Shown piece by piece: positions 1 through 8,444 of a DNA stretch of 64,000 nucleotides (position 1 is its first letter; each line of letters begins with the position of its first letter). The notes below the pieces were generated by a model. That model saw nothing but the letters and a program-made list of their open reading frames with translations, was not told the origin of the DNA and made no database searches. The stretch is taken from positions 1-64,000 of the forward strand of contig WVZL01000044.1 of NCBI GenBank assembly GCA_011772495.1. Direction: 5' to 3'. Made by a program: the position numbers and the translations under genes. The DNA is from Candidatus Aminicenantota bacterium. Its GTDB lineage: Bacteria > Acidobacteriota > Aminicenantia > Aminicenantales > Aminicenantaceae.

Positions 1-866
1 AGAGGTCTCATCTCCATCAGCCCCAGGTCATTCCTGACTATAGTCTTCGAGACTTCATCTCTTAGGTCTTTGGCCTGACTCCATTCGATGTTGATCTCAT
101 TGTCTTTCTTAGTAACTTTTTCGACACCGGATATTTGTTTGAGAAGAGGAATGGCTTTTTTTGTGTCTTTGACTTTGATGATGATTCCCTCTTTTTTTCT
201 GAAAGAGGCAGTGAGATCTTCTAAGGAGCCAGAGGCCATGAGTTGGCCTTCATTGATGATCACCACCCCATCGCAGGTTTGAGTGACCTCAGCCAGGATA
301 TGAGTCGAAAGCAGGATCGTGCGTTTTTTCTTCAGTGATTTTATGAGCTGTCGGATTTCGACAATCTGGGCCGGGTCCAGACCGATAGTCGGCTCATCAA
401 GGATGAGTACCTCGGGATCATGGATAAGAGCTTGAGCAATGCCAACTCGTTGCTTAAATCCCCGAGAGATGTTTTTGATGAGTCTTCCTTTTACTGTTTT
501 CAGTCCGCTTATGTCTATGGCTTTCTCTACAGATTTTTTCTTCTCAGCAGCCGGAATTTGCTTGATTTCAGAGGCAAAACTCAGAAAAGAATGAACTGTC
601 ATCTCTGGATACAGAGGCAAATTTTCAGGCAGGTAGCCGATATTTTTTTTCACCTCGTTGGGCTGCTCGAAAACATCAAACCCGGCTACATTCGCTTTTC
701 CTTCGTTAGCAGGAAGGTAGCCGGTCAAGATTCTCATGGTTGTTGTTTTTCCAGCGGCATTAGGGCCCAGAAGTCCCCATATTTTACCCTTATCGACTCT
801 AAAGCTCAGGTCATTCACAGCTACTAAGTCACCATATTTTTTGGTGAGATGCTCGACTTCAATCAT
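1..866 (-). CDS. ABC transporter ATP-binding protein (gliding/NatA/CcmA-like), truncated at window edge
   Basis: Reverse-strand translation from the ATG at 866 reads MIEVEHLTKKYGDLVAVNDLSF...GLLGPNAAGKTTTMRILTGYLP...ISRGFKQRVGIAQALIHDPEVLILDEPTIGLDPAQ...ILLSTH: Walker A, signature-like, Walker B and H-loop. It is missing from the ORF track because it runs off the window. Confidence 0.93.
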   Translation of the reverse strand, partial: MIEVEHLTKKYGDLVAVNDLSFRVDKGKIWGLLGPNAAGKTTTMRILTGYLPANEGKANVAGFDVFEQPNEVKKNIGYLPENLPLYPEMTVHSFLSFASEIKQIPAAEKKKSVEKAIDISGLKTVKGRLIKNISRGFKQRVGIAQALIHDPEVLILDEPTIGLDPAQIVEIRQLIKSLKKKRTILLSTHILAEVTQTCDGVVIINEGQLMASGSLEDLTASFRKKEGIIIKVKDTKKAIPLLKQISGVEKVTKKDNEINIEWSQAKDLRDEVSKTIVRNDLGLMEMRP

Positions 867-1042
867 TTTCTCGATACCTCCTCTGAGTTATTGACTCGAT
901 TTTATAAATAGTCGAGAACAGAATAAAAAGTAAATATTAAATAGTCCGTGATTGTAAGTCAACAACTGAATGAACCGCTTCTTTCTTTTTCTATTTCTGT
1001 ATAACTTGTATTTTTCCTGTTTTGTTTCTTAGGCCAGACTCT

Positions 1043-2980
1043 TTACATTCTTTCTGGGAGGGGGATTCCCAGCAGAGAAAAGGCTTTTCCAAGAACTTCC
1101 TTGATATGGTAGATCGTCAGGATACGAATTTGCTTGAACTGACTGTTTTCTGCGCCCAGGATAGAATAGAGATGATAATAAGCATTAAATTTCTGGCAGA
1201 GGTTGAAGGCGAATTTGGCCAGGTGAGAGAATTCCAGGGAATGGATAGAATGGAGGACCTCTTCTTCGAATTGAGAAGCATAAAGGACCAGATCCCAGAA
1301 GCGAGTTAATTCTTCACCAGATAACATTTCTAGGGGAATCTCACCAGAGGAAATGAGATCTTGAAGATCCTTTTCTCCAAAACTTTCTCTTTCCTCGAGT
1401 TTACGAAAAATACTGTTGAGCCTTACTAGAGTGTACTGAAGGTAAGGTCCTGTCTCTCCCTCGAAATTGAGGGCTTCATCAAAGTCAAAGACGATGATTG
1501 AATTCCGGGCGTATTTGAGCATAAAATAGCGCAAGGCCCCACAGGAGATCTGGCGTGCAATGGAAGTTTTTTGAGATTCAGTAAATTCAGGATTTCTTTT
1601 TTCCACCTCTGCTAAAGCCTTTTCTTCCAACCTGTCCAGCAGGTCATCAGCTTTGATTCCCAGGCCTTTTCTTCCTGAAACTTCAAGAAAGCTCCTCTCT
1701 TTGTCTTCTTCTGAGATTTCAAGGTTCAATTCTTCCAAGCTTTTTTGAGAAAGAGCAACCATTTCATAGGAAAAATGAATAGATTTTGCAGCCTGTTTAA
1801 AATATTTCAGAGATTTTAATCCTTGGACAACGATTTTTTGCAGATAAGCCTGTCTTATGTCGATGACGTTGTAAACTTGGCTTCCCCTCCCAAACTGGGG
1901 AGAATCTTTTTGGGGCGCAGACGCCGTTATCCAGATTGTTTTATCATCCTTTTTGATAAAGGGCTCATAGTAGAAATCTCTGCCCAAAAGACCGAATTTC
2001 CAGAGCTGGTAGGCAATATCTTTTCCGACATAAGTCACTGTCCCATCAGAGCGGACGATGACCTTCTCCTTTTGCCCTTCATCTTCGGTCTCCATGACCC
2101 AGCAGTCTTGGTTGGGACCGCTAGAGGCAAGGTAGACGGCTTTTTGTGCTTTTAACAGCGAAAATGCTTTTTCCCAAAACTTGAGGCCGAGAATATCGCT
2201 TTCGCAGGGGAGAAGATCATAGCTCACCCCAATCCTGTCCATGGTCTGAAGATGAGATTTGAGGATTCGGCGGGAAATATGGTGAGCGAGCTCCACTTCT
2301 GGTTTTTCTCTCTCTTCGATCTTTTTGAGAATTTCAGACCTCCGCTCTTGAGCTTCAGGATTTTTCTCAAAGTAGGCAGCCACTCTTCTGTAGAGGTCCC
2401 AGCAGTAATAATCGAATTTCTCTTTGATTTTCGCGATATCAGATAACTTCTTTTTTTCCATATCCATGAAACCGAAAACTACATCTCCAACCTGAACGCC
2501 GGTATCATCGACATAATTTTGAACTTCAACTTTTTCATCTTTGTATTTTAAACAACGCACCAGCGTGTCTCCCAAGCAGGCATTTCTTAGATGACCGATA
2601 TGAGCTGCCTTGTTGGGGTTGATGTTGGTGTGCTCGACGATGATGTGTTCTTCTTGAGGAGACAAGGATGGGGTATCAAGAGTGAGAAGCTGCTGTGAAA
2701 AGAAGCTTCTTTTATCGAGGAAGAGGTTGATGTATCCAGGGACAGCAACTTCAATCTTTTCGACTCCCTCGAGAGGAGAGATCAATTGCACGATTTCCTG
2801 GGCAACCTTCCTCGGCTCAGCCTTCATTTTTTTGGCCAGTTCGAAGGGAAACGTTAGAGCCAAATCCCCAAACTTAGCCTGCGGGGGATAACCTATTTCT
2901 AAGTCCTCGAGAGAAAGAGAGTGTTTTACCTTTAATTTATCGTGGAGTTTTTTTCTTAGGGAATTTTTGTATCTCAGCAT
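1043..2980 (-). CDS. argS: Arginyl-tRNA synthetase
   Basis: 645 aa; class I HIGH motif in NPNKAAHIGHLRNACLGDTLVR; C-terminal DALR-type anticodon-binding region (GPYLQYTLVRLNSIFRK...). Confidence 0.95.
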   Translation of the reverse strand: MLRYKNSLRKKLHDKLKVKHSLSLEDLEIGYPPQAKFGDLALTFPFELAKKMKAEPRKVAQEIVQLISPLEGVEKIEVAVPGYINLFLDKRSFFSQQLLTLDTPSLSPQEEHIIVEHTNINPNKAAHIGHLRNACLGDTLVRCLKYKDEKVEVQNYVDDTGVQVGDVVFGFMDMEKKKLSDIAKIKEKFDYYCWDLYRRVAAYFEKNPEAQERRSEILKKIEEREKPEVELAHHISRRILKSHLQTMDRIGVSYDLLPCESDILGLKFWEKAFSLLKAQKAVYLASSGPNQDCWVMETEDEGQKEKVIVRSDGTVTYVGKDIAYQLWKFGLLGRDFYYEPFIKKDDKTIWITASAPQKDSPQFGRGSQVYNVIDIRQAYLQKIVVQGLKSLKYFKQAAKSIHFSYEMVALSQKSLEELNLEISEEDKERSFLEVSGRKGLGIKADDLLDRLEEKALAEVEKRNPEFTESQKTSIARQISCGALRYFMLKYARNSIIVFDFDEALNFEGETGPYLQYTLVRLNSIFRKLEERESFGEKDLQDLISSGEIPLEMLSGEELTRFWDLVLYASQFEEEVLHSIHSLEFSHLAKFAFNLCQKFNAYYHLYSILGAENSQFKQIRILTIYHIKEVLGKAFSLLGIPLPERM

Positions 2981-3093
2981 AGTTTTTAATTATAGCAAAT
3001 TTAATAAAAATTGGGGACGGGTTGTCTATTTCTGTTTTTTCTTGCATCCCTAAAAATTATGTGATAGTAAATTAAACTCAGAGATCTGACATT

Positions 3094-4185
3094 ATGAAAA
3101 GAACGCGACTCAATGCTGCTCATAAAAAGCTCGGGGGAAAGATGATAGAATTTTTCGGCTGGGAGATGCCAGTCGAGTTTACAGGGATAATCGAGGAACA
3201 TTTAGCTGTCCGGGAGCGGGCCGGACTTTTTGATGTCAGCCACATGGGAGAAATCGTTATTTCCGGAAAACAAGCGCTTGATTTGGTTCAGTATTTGACT
3301 CCCAATGATGCTGCTCGTTTAGCTCCTGGCAAAGCGCAGTACTCAGCCTTAACCACTCCTGAAGGCACTTTTGTGGATGACTTGCTGGTTTATTGTTTGG
3401 ATGAGGAAAAATACCTGTTAGTGGTTAATGCCGCCAATTCTAATAAGGATTATGAATGGATCCTAAGCCACCAGGAAGGATTCGATGTCAAAGTCGAGAA
3501 TCGAAGCGATGACTACACTCAGCTTGCCCTTCAAGGTCCCAGGGCTTTGGAAATTCTTAAACCCATGACTGAGATCGATTTGGAAGAGATGAAGTCATTC
3601 AGGTTTGATTGGGGAAAAATATCTGGAGAGGAGGTCCTGGTTTCCAGGACTGGTTACACCGGAGAAGATGGTTTTGAGATCTACACTCTGTCCTCACAAC
3701 CTGAAAAGATCTGGGAGGAGGTTTTAGAGAGAGGAACATCTTATAATCTCCTCCCTGTAGGGCTGGGGGCAAGAGATACTCTGCGCTTAGAAGCTAAACT
3801 CATGCTCTATGGTAATGATATCAACGAGACAACGACTGTCTTGGAAGCAGGTTTGGGATGGCTCGTTAAATTCCAAAAAGGAGATTTCTTAGGAAGAGAG
3901 TTGCTTCTCAAGCAGAAAGAAAAAGGAATAACAAGAAAGCTGGTGGGCTTTGAGCTCGTAGACAAAGGGATAGCGCGTCCTCATCATCACGTTTTTGTGG
4001 AAGGGAATGAAGTCTCAGAAGTGACCTCAGGCACATATTCTCCTTATTTTAAAAAGGCCATCGGTCTGACTTATCTTCCCCTGGATTTCACAGAAATAGG
4101 AACAGAATTTGAGATTGAAATAAGAGACAAAAGAAAGGCCAGAGTTGTTCCTACTCCTTTTTACAAGAGACCAGAAAAAAGTTAA
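3094..4185 (+). CDS. gcvT: Glycine cleavage system T protein (aminomethyltransferase)
   Basis: 363 aa; ...VEFTGIIEEHLAVRERAGLFDVSHMGEI..., RTGYTGEDGFEIY, LGARDTLRLEAKLMLYGNDI. Confidence 0.96.
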   Translation: MKRTRLNAAHKKLGGKMIEFFGWEMPVEFTGIIEEHLAVRERAGLFDVSHMGEIVISGKQALDLVQYLTPNDAARLAPGKAQYSALTTPEGTFVDDLLVYCLDEEKYLLVVNAANSNKDYEWILSHQEGFDVKVENRSDDYTQLALQGPRALEILKPMTEIDLEEMKSFRFDWGKISGEEVLVSRTGYTGEDGFEIYTLSSQPEKIWEEVLERGTSYNLLPVGLGARDTLRLEAKLMLYGNDINETTTVLEAGLGWLVKFQKGDFLGRELLLKQKEKGITRKLVGFELVDKGIARPHHHVFVEGNEVSEVTSGTYSPYFKKAIGLTYLPLDFTEIGTEFEIEIRDKRKARVVPTPFYKRPEKS

Positions 4186-4339
4186 GCTGGCCCGAATTGC
4201 AAATAATACTCGGGTGTGCGAGTTAAGCACTAAAGCGACCTGGTGCACAGAAGAAAAACCTAGTTGTTGATTATTAATCAACGACCATTTACTATATATT
4301 TCTTGCTTTCGGCAAGTTTCTAAATTAAGGAGGCAGGAT

Positions 4340-4726
4340 ATGTATCCGGATGATTTTTATTACTCCAAGGACCATGAATGGGCTCAAGTAAAAGATGACA
4401 CAGCGACAGTGGGCATTACTGATTTTGCCCAGAAACAATTGGGAGATGTCGTTTATGTGGAACTGCCCAAAGTGGGGACAACACTAGAATTTCATCAATC
4501 CCTCGGCGTTGTAGAATCCGTCAAAGCCGTCTCTGATATCTACTCTCCTCTCTCGGGCGAGGTCATTGCCGTCAATGAAGAACTCAATGGCTCTCCAGAG
4601 CTTATTAATGAAGATTCCCATGGCAAGGGCTGGATAATCCGACTGAAAATAAAAGACAAGAGTGAGACAGAAAAATTGATGTCAGCCGCAGAATATGAAA
4701 AATTCCTAGAGGGTATTGAAGACTGA
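4340..4726 (+). CDS. gcvH: Glycine cleavage system H protein
   Basis: 128 aa; lipoyl domain YSKDHEWA...LGVVESVKAVSDIYSPLSGEVIAVNE; AAGGAGG-like SD just upstream. Confidence 0.96.
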   Translation: MYPDDFYYSKDHEWAQVKDDTATVGITDFAQKQLGDVVYVELPKVGTTLEFHQSLGVVESVKAVSDIYSPLSGEVIAVNEELNGSPELINEDSHGKGWIIRLKIKDKSETEKLMSAAEYEKFLEGIED

Positions 4727-6098
4727 GATTCTAAAAGAAAACAATAGGATCATGAATTACACCTCTCTCAGTGACAAAGATAAGAAAGAGATGATGGCCA
4801 AGATTGGGATCACCTCGGTGGATGAACTTTTTCGCTCCATTCCAGAAGGATTGAGGCTTAAAAAGGTCCTGAATATTCCTGCTTCCTTAAGTGAGCCAGA
4901 ACTTCTTTCTTTCTTTGAGAAAGTCAGAGTTCAGAACAAATGCTCTGATTGCCTTTCTTTCCTAGGAGGGGGAGCCTACAATCATTTCATTCCTTACAGT
5001 GTTGACTATCTAAGCTCAAGGGGAGAGTTCCTGACTCCTTACACACCATATCAGCCCGAGGTCAGCCAGGGAACGCTCCAGATTATTTTTGAATTCCAGA
5101 CCCTGATCTGTCAGCTCACGGGAATGGATATTGCGAACGCTTCGCTGTATGATGGGGCCTCGGCAACTGCAGAGGCTGTGCTTATGGCTCATCGCCTTCA
5201 AGGAAAGCCAAAAGCCTTGATCGCCAAAACTCTTAACCCCCAATACAGAGAAGTTATCGGAACTTATGTCAAAAACATGGCTATTGAAGCCGAGGAAGTT
5301 GGTTATTCATCGAGTGGTGAGATCGATTTTGAAGATTTAAAACAGAAAATTGATGAGGAAACGAGTGTCGTCGTTTGTCAATCGCCTAACTTTATGGGTG
5401 TTATCGAGAACATAAAAAAGATTTCAGAGCTGGCCCACACTCACCATTCACTCTGCACAGCAGTCATAGCAGAACCTGTCTCCCTGGGCATATTAGAAGC
5501 ACCAGGAAAGTTGGGCGCTGATATTGCGGCCGGAGAAGGGCAGTCCTTTGGAATCCCTCTAAGCTTTGGTGGCCCCTACCTTGGTTTTATGGCCTGTAAA
5601 AAGGATTTCATCCGGCAGCTTCCTGGTCGAATCGCAGGACAGACCACTGATGTGGAAGGGCGAAGAGGTTTTGTCCTGACTTTATCCACTAGAGAACAGC
5701 ACATTAGAAGAGAAAAGGCAACTTCCAACATCTGTACGAATCAGGCCTGGTGTGCTTTGAGAGCTACGGTATTCCTGGAATCTTTGGGCCAGGAAGGGAT
5801 GAAGGAACTCGCTTTGCAAAACATACACAAGGCTAATTATGCCCGCGAAAAACTCACTCAGTTAGAAGGAGTCAAAGCCATATTCAGTGGAAGCAGCTTT
5901 AATGAATTCGTCCTGCAACTTCCTAAGGATTTGACCCATATTAATGAATTTCTCGAAAAGAAGAAGATCATTGCTGGCTTGAAGCTCGAAGAATTCTATC
6001 CAGAGCTAAAAAATTGTGCCTTATTCTGTGTGACAGAGATGCATCGAAAGGAAGATATTGACAATCTGGTTAAATCCCTGAATGAGGGATTAGGATAA
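4716..6098 (+). CDS. gcvPA: Glycine dehydrogenase (decarboxylating) subunit 1
   Basis: 460 aa; FLGGGAYNHFIPYSVDYLSSRGEFLTPYTPYQPEVSQGTLQIIFEFQT, TREQHIRREKATSNICTNQAWCAL. The ORF overlaps gcvH by 11 nt; the real start is probably the ATG at 4752 (MNYTSLSDKDK...). Confidence 0.95.
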   Translation: MKTEILKENNRIMNYTSLSDKDKKEMMAKIGITSVDELFRSIPEGLRLKKVLNIPASLSEPELLSFFEKVRVQNKCSDCLSFLGGGAYNHFIPYSVDYLSSRGEFLTPYTPYQPEVSQGTLQIIFEFQTLICQLTGMDIANASLYDGASATAEAVLMAHRLQGKPKALIAKTLNPQYREVIGTYVKNMAIEAEEVGYSSSGEIDFEDLKQKIDEETSVVVCQSPNFMGVIENIKKISELAHTHHSLCTAVIAEPVSLGILEAPGKLGADIAAGEGQSFGIPLSFGGPYLGFMACKKDFIRQLPGRIAGQTTDVEGRRGFVLTLSTREQHIRREKATSNICTNQAWCALRATVFLESLGQEGMKELALQNIHKANYAREKLTQLEGVKAIFSGSSFNEFVLQLPKDLTHINEFLEKKKIIAGLKLEEFYPELKNCALFCVTEMHRKEDIDNLVKSLNEGLG

Positions 6099-6100
6099 GA

Positions 6101-7570
6101 ATGATACGTGAACCTTTGATTTTTGAGCTGAGCGCCAAGGGAAAAAGAGCTTTTGCTTTTCCCAAGCTAGATGTACCTGCGAATGAAGAGACTATTAAAA
6201 ACCTGGCCACAAGGAAAGAAATTGAAGGCTTTCCCGAGGTCTCAGAAGTAGAAGTCGTCCGCCACTTCACCCGCCTTTCCCAGACTAATCATTGTGTAGA
6301 TATCGGCTTTTATCCTCTAGGCTCCTGCACCATGAAGTACAACCCGAAAATAAACGAAAAAGTAGCATCATCTCCTGAATTTCTCTCAACTCATCCTCTT
6401 GCGCCTCCAGAGTTCGTCCAGGGAAACCTCGAGATTCTCAAGAAAACAGAAGGAATCTTGGCCGAGATAACAGGTATGGAGGCCTTTACTCTACAGCCTT
6501 CGGCAGGAGCGCAGGGAGAGCTGGTAGGCATGATGCTCATCCGGGCCTATCATCAGGAGCAAGGAAATCCGAGAAAATTTGTCCTCATTCCTGATTCAGC
6601 GCACGGGACGAATCCATCGAGTGCTCATATTTGTGGATACCAAGTCAAAGAAATAAAATCCAATGACAAAGGCACTATCGATACTGAAGACCTGGCTCAA
6701 AATATGACAGAGGAAGTGGCCGCCTTGATGGTCACGAACCCCAATACGTTGGGCATTTTCGAGAATGACATAAAAAAGATAACTCAAATCGTTCATGACC
6801 AAGGCGGATTTGTCTATATGGATGGAGCCAACATGAATGCCCTCACCGGAATCTGCCGGCCAGGAGATATGGAGGTTGATGTTATTCATTTGAACCTGCA
6901 CAAGACTTTCTCCACCCCCCATGGCGGCGGAGGCCCAGGAGCCGGGCCAGTAGGAGTGAACCGAAAGCTTGAGCCTTATCTGCCTATTCCTGTCATTGTA
7001 AAAAAAGAAGAGCGATGGTCTCTAGATTTCAACCGGCCTCAAAGTATCGGCAGAGTGAGGAGTTTTTTCGGGAATTTTTTAGTCGTTGTCAAAGCCTTGA
7101 GCTATGTTCTTTCCCTGGGCCCAGAGGGGCTTCAGGAAATTTCAGAGATCGCTGTTTTGAATTCCAATTATATCCGTAAAAGCCTGGAGCAGGATTTCCA
7201 CCTGAAATACCAAACTCCTACCCTCCATGAATGTGTTTTTTCGGATAAATTTCAGCGAGAGCAAGGAATTCAAAACATCGATATAGCCAAAAGACTAATT
7301 GATTTTGGGCTTCATCCTCCGACCATGTCTTTCCCTTTGATTGTTTATGGAGCTTTGATGATCGAACCCACAGAAACAGAAAGCAAGCGAGACTTGGACC
7401 TTTTTATCGAAGCCATGAAACAGATTGCAAAAGAAGCCAAGGAAAAACCAGAGATACTCAAGTCTGCGCCTCATCAATCTTATGTTCGACGACTGGATGA
7501 GACGACTGCTGCCCGAAAGCCTGTCTTAAGATGGGCTGCTCCCCAAAGTCAAGAAGGCAAGAAGGAATAA
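6101..7570 (+). CDS. gcvPB: Glycine dehydrogenase (decarboxylating) subunit 2
   Basis: 489 aa; LGSCTMKYNPKINE, PLP site NLHKTFSTPHGGGGPGAGPVGV. Confidence 0.96.
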   Translation: MIREPLIFELSAKGKRAFAFPKLDVPANEETIKNLATRKEIEGFPEVSEVEVVRHFTRLSQTNHCVDIGFYPLGSCTMKYNPKINEKVASSPEFLSTHPLAPPEFVQGNLEILKKTEGILAEITGMEAFTLQPSAGAQGELVGMMLIRAYHQEQGNPRKFVLIPDSAHGTNPSSAHICGYQVKEIKSNDKGTIDTEDLAQNMTEEVAALMVTNPNTLGIFENDIKKITQIVHDQGGFVYMDGANMNALTGICRPGDMEVDVIHLNLHKTFSTPHGGGGPGAGPVGVNRKLEPYLPIPVIVKKEERWSLDFNRPQSIGRVRSFFGNFLVVVKALSYVLSLGPEGLQEISEIAVLNSNYIRKSLEQDFHLKYQTPTLHECVFSDKFQREQGIQNIDIAKRLIDFGLHPPTMSFPLIVYGALMIEPTETESKRDLDLFIEAMKQIAKEAKEKPEILKSAPHQSYVRRLDETTAARKPVLRWAAPQSQEGKKE

Positions 7571-7577
7571 TTTCGTT

Positions 7578-8444
7578 ATGTCTGAAGGAAAAGTGATGAG
7601 TGTGCAAAATCTCATCATGAGTCTCCAGGAATTTTGGGCCCAACAGGGCTGCTATCTCGCTCCTTCCTACGACCTTGAAGTGGGTGCGGGAACCATGACT
7701 CCTGATACCTTCTTCAGAGTTCTGGATAGAAGGCCCTGGAAGGTCGCTTATGTCCAGCCGTCACGAAGGCCCACCGACGGGAGATTTGGCGATAATCCTA
7801 ACCGAGTGCAGAAACATTTCCAGTACCAGGTCATCATAAAGCCATCTCCTGCTGACATTCAACAGGTCTACCTCGACAGTTTATCCACTCTAGGCATAAA
7901 CCTCCAAGACCACGATATCCGTTTCGATGAAGACGATTGGGAATCGCCAACGATTGGCGCTTGGGGTGTCGGCTGGCAGGTTTTGTTGGATGGGTTGGAG
8001 ATAACTCAATTCACCTACTTCCAGCAAGCAGGTGGGATTGACCTCTCTCCCACGCCAGTGGAGTTAACCTACGGCCTGGAAAGATTAGAAATGTTTTTAG
8101 AGGAAAAAGATAACATTTATGATTTGAATTGGTCTGAGGATGTCAAATACGGAGATATGCGATTATTGGAAGAGAAGGAGTTTTCGGAGTACAGCTTCAA
8201 CTGGGCGAACAGAAGTACTCTTCAAAAGTCTTTTCGCCTTTATGAAAAAGAAGCTCAAAATCTTATCCAGAAAGATTTGCTGCTCCCAGCATACGATATG
8301 TGCCTCAAATGTTCGCATTTTTTTAACCTCTTAGATTCCAGAGGAGCGATCAGTGTGACCGAGAGAGTTAAATTGATTGCGCAGATCAGAAACCTGGTTA
8401 ATCAGATCGCCTATAAATACACCGCTAGGGAGGTTTCATCCTGA
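7578..8444 (+). CDS. glyQ: Glycyl-tRNA synthetase alpha subunit
   Basis: 288 aa; LQEFWAQQGCYLAPSYDLEVGAGTMTPDTFFRVL, YVQPSRRPTDGRFGDNPNR. Confidence 0.96.
   Translation: MSEGKVMSVQNLIMSLQEFWAQQGCYLAPSYDLEVGAGTMTPDTFFRVLDRRPWKVAYVQPSRRPTDGRFGDNPNRVQKHFQYQVIIKPSPADIQQVYLDSLSTLGINLQDHDIRFDEDDWESPTIGAWGVGWQVLLDGLEITQFTYFQQAGGIDLSPTPVELTYGLERLEMFLEEKDNIYDLNWSEDVKYGDMRLLEEKEFSEYSFNWANRSTLQKSFRLYEKEAQNLIQKDLLLPAYDMCLKCSHFFNLLDSRGAISVTERVKLIAQIRNLVNQIAYKYTAREVSS

Noticed and set aside
420-827. Plus-strand ORF of 135 aa
   Set aside because: Antisense to the edge-truncated ABC ATPase, which has intact Walker and signature motifs and explains the same sequence.
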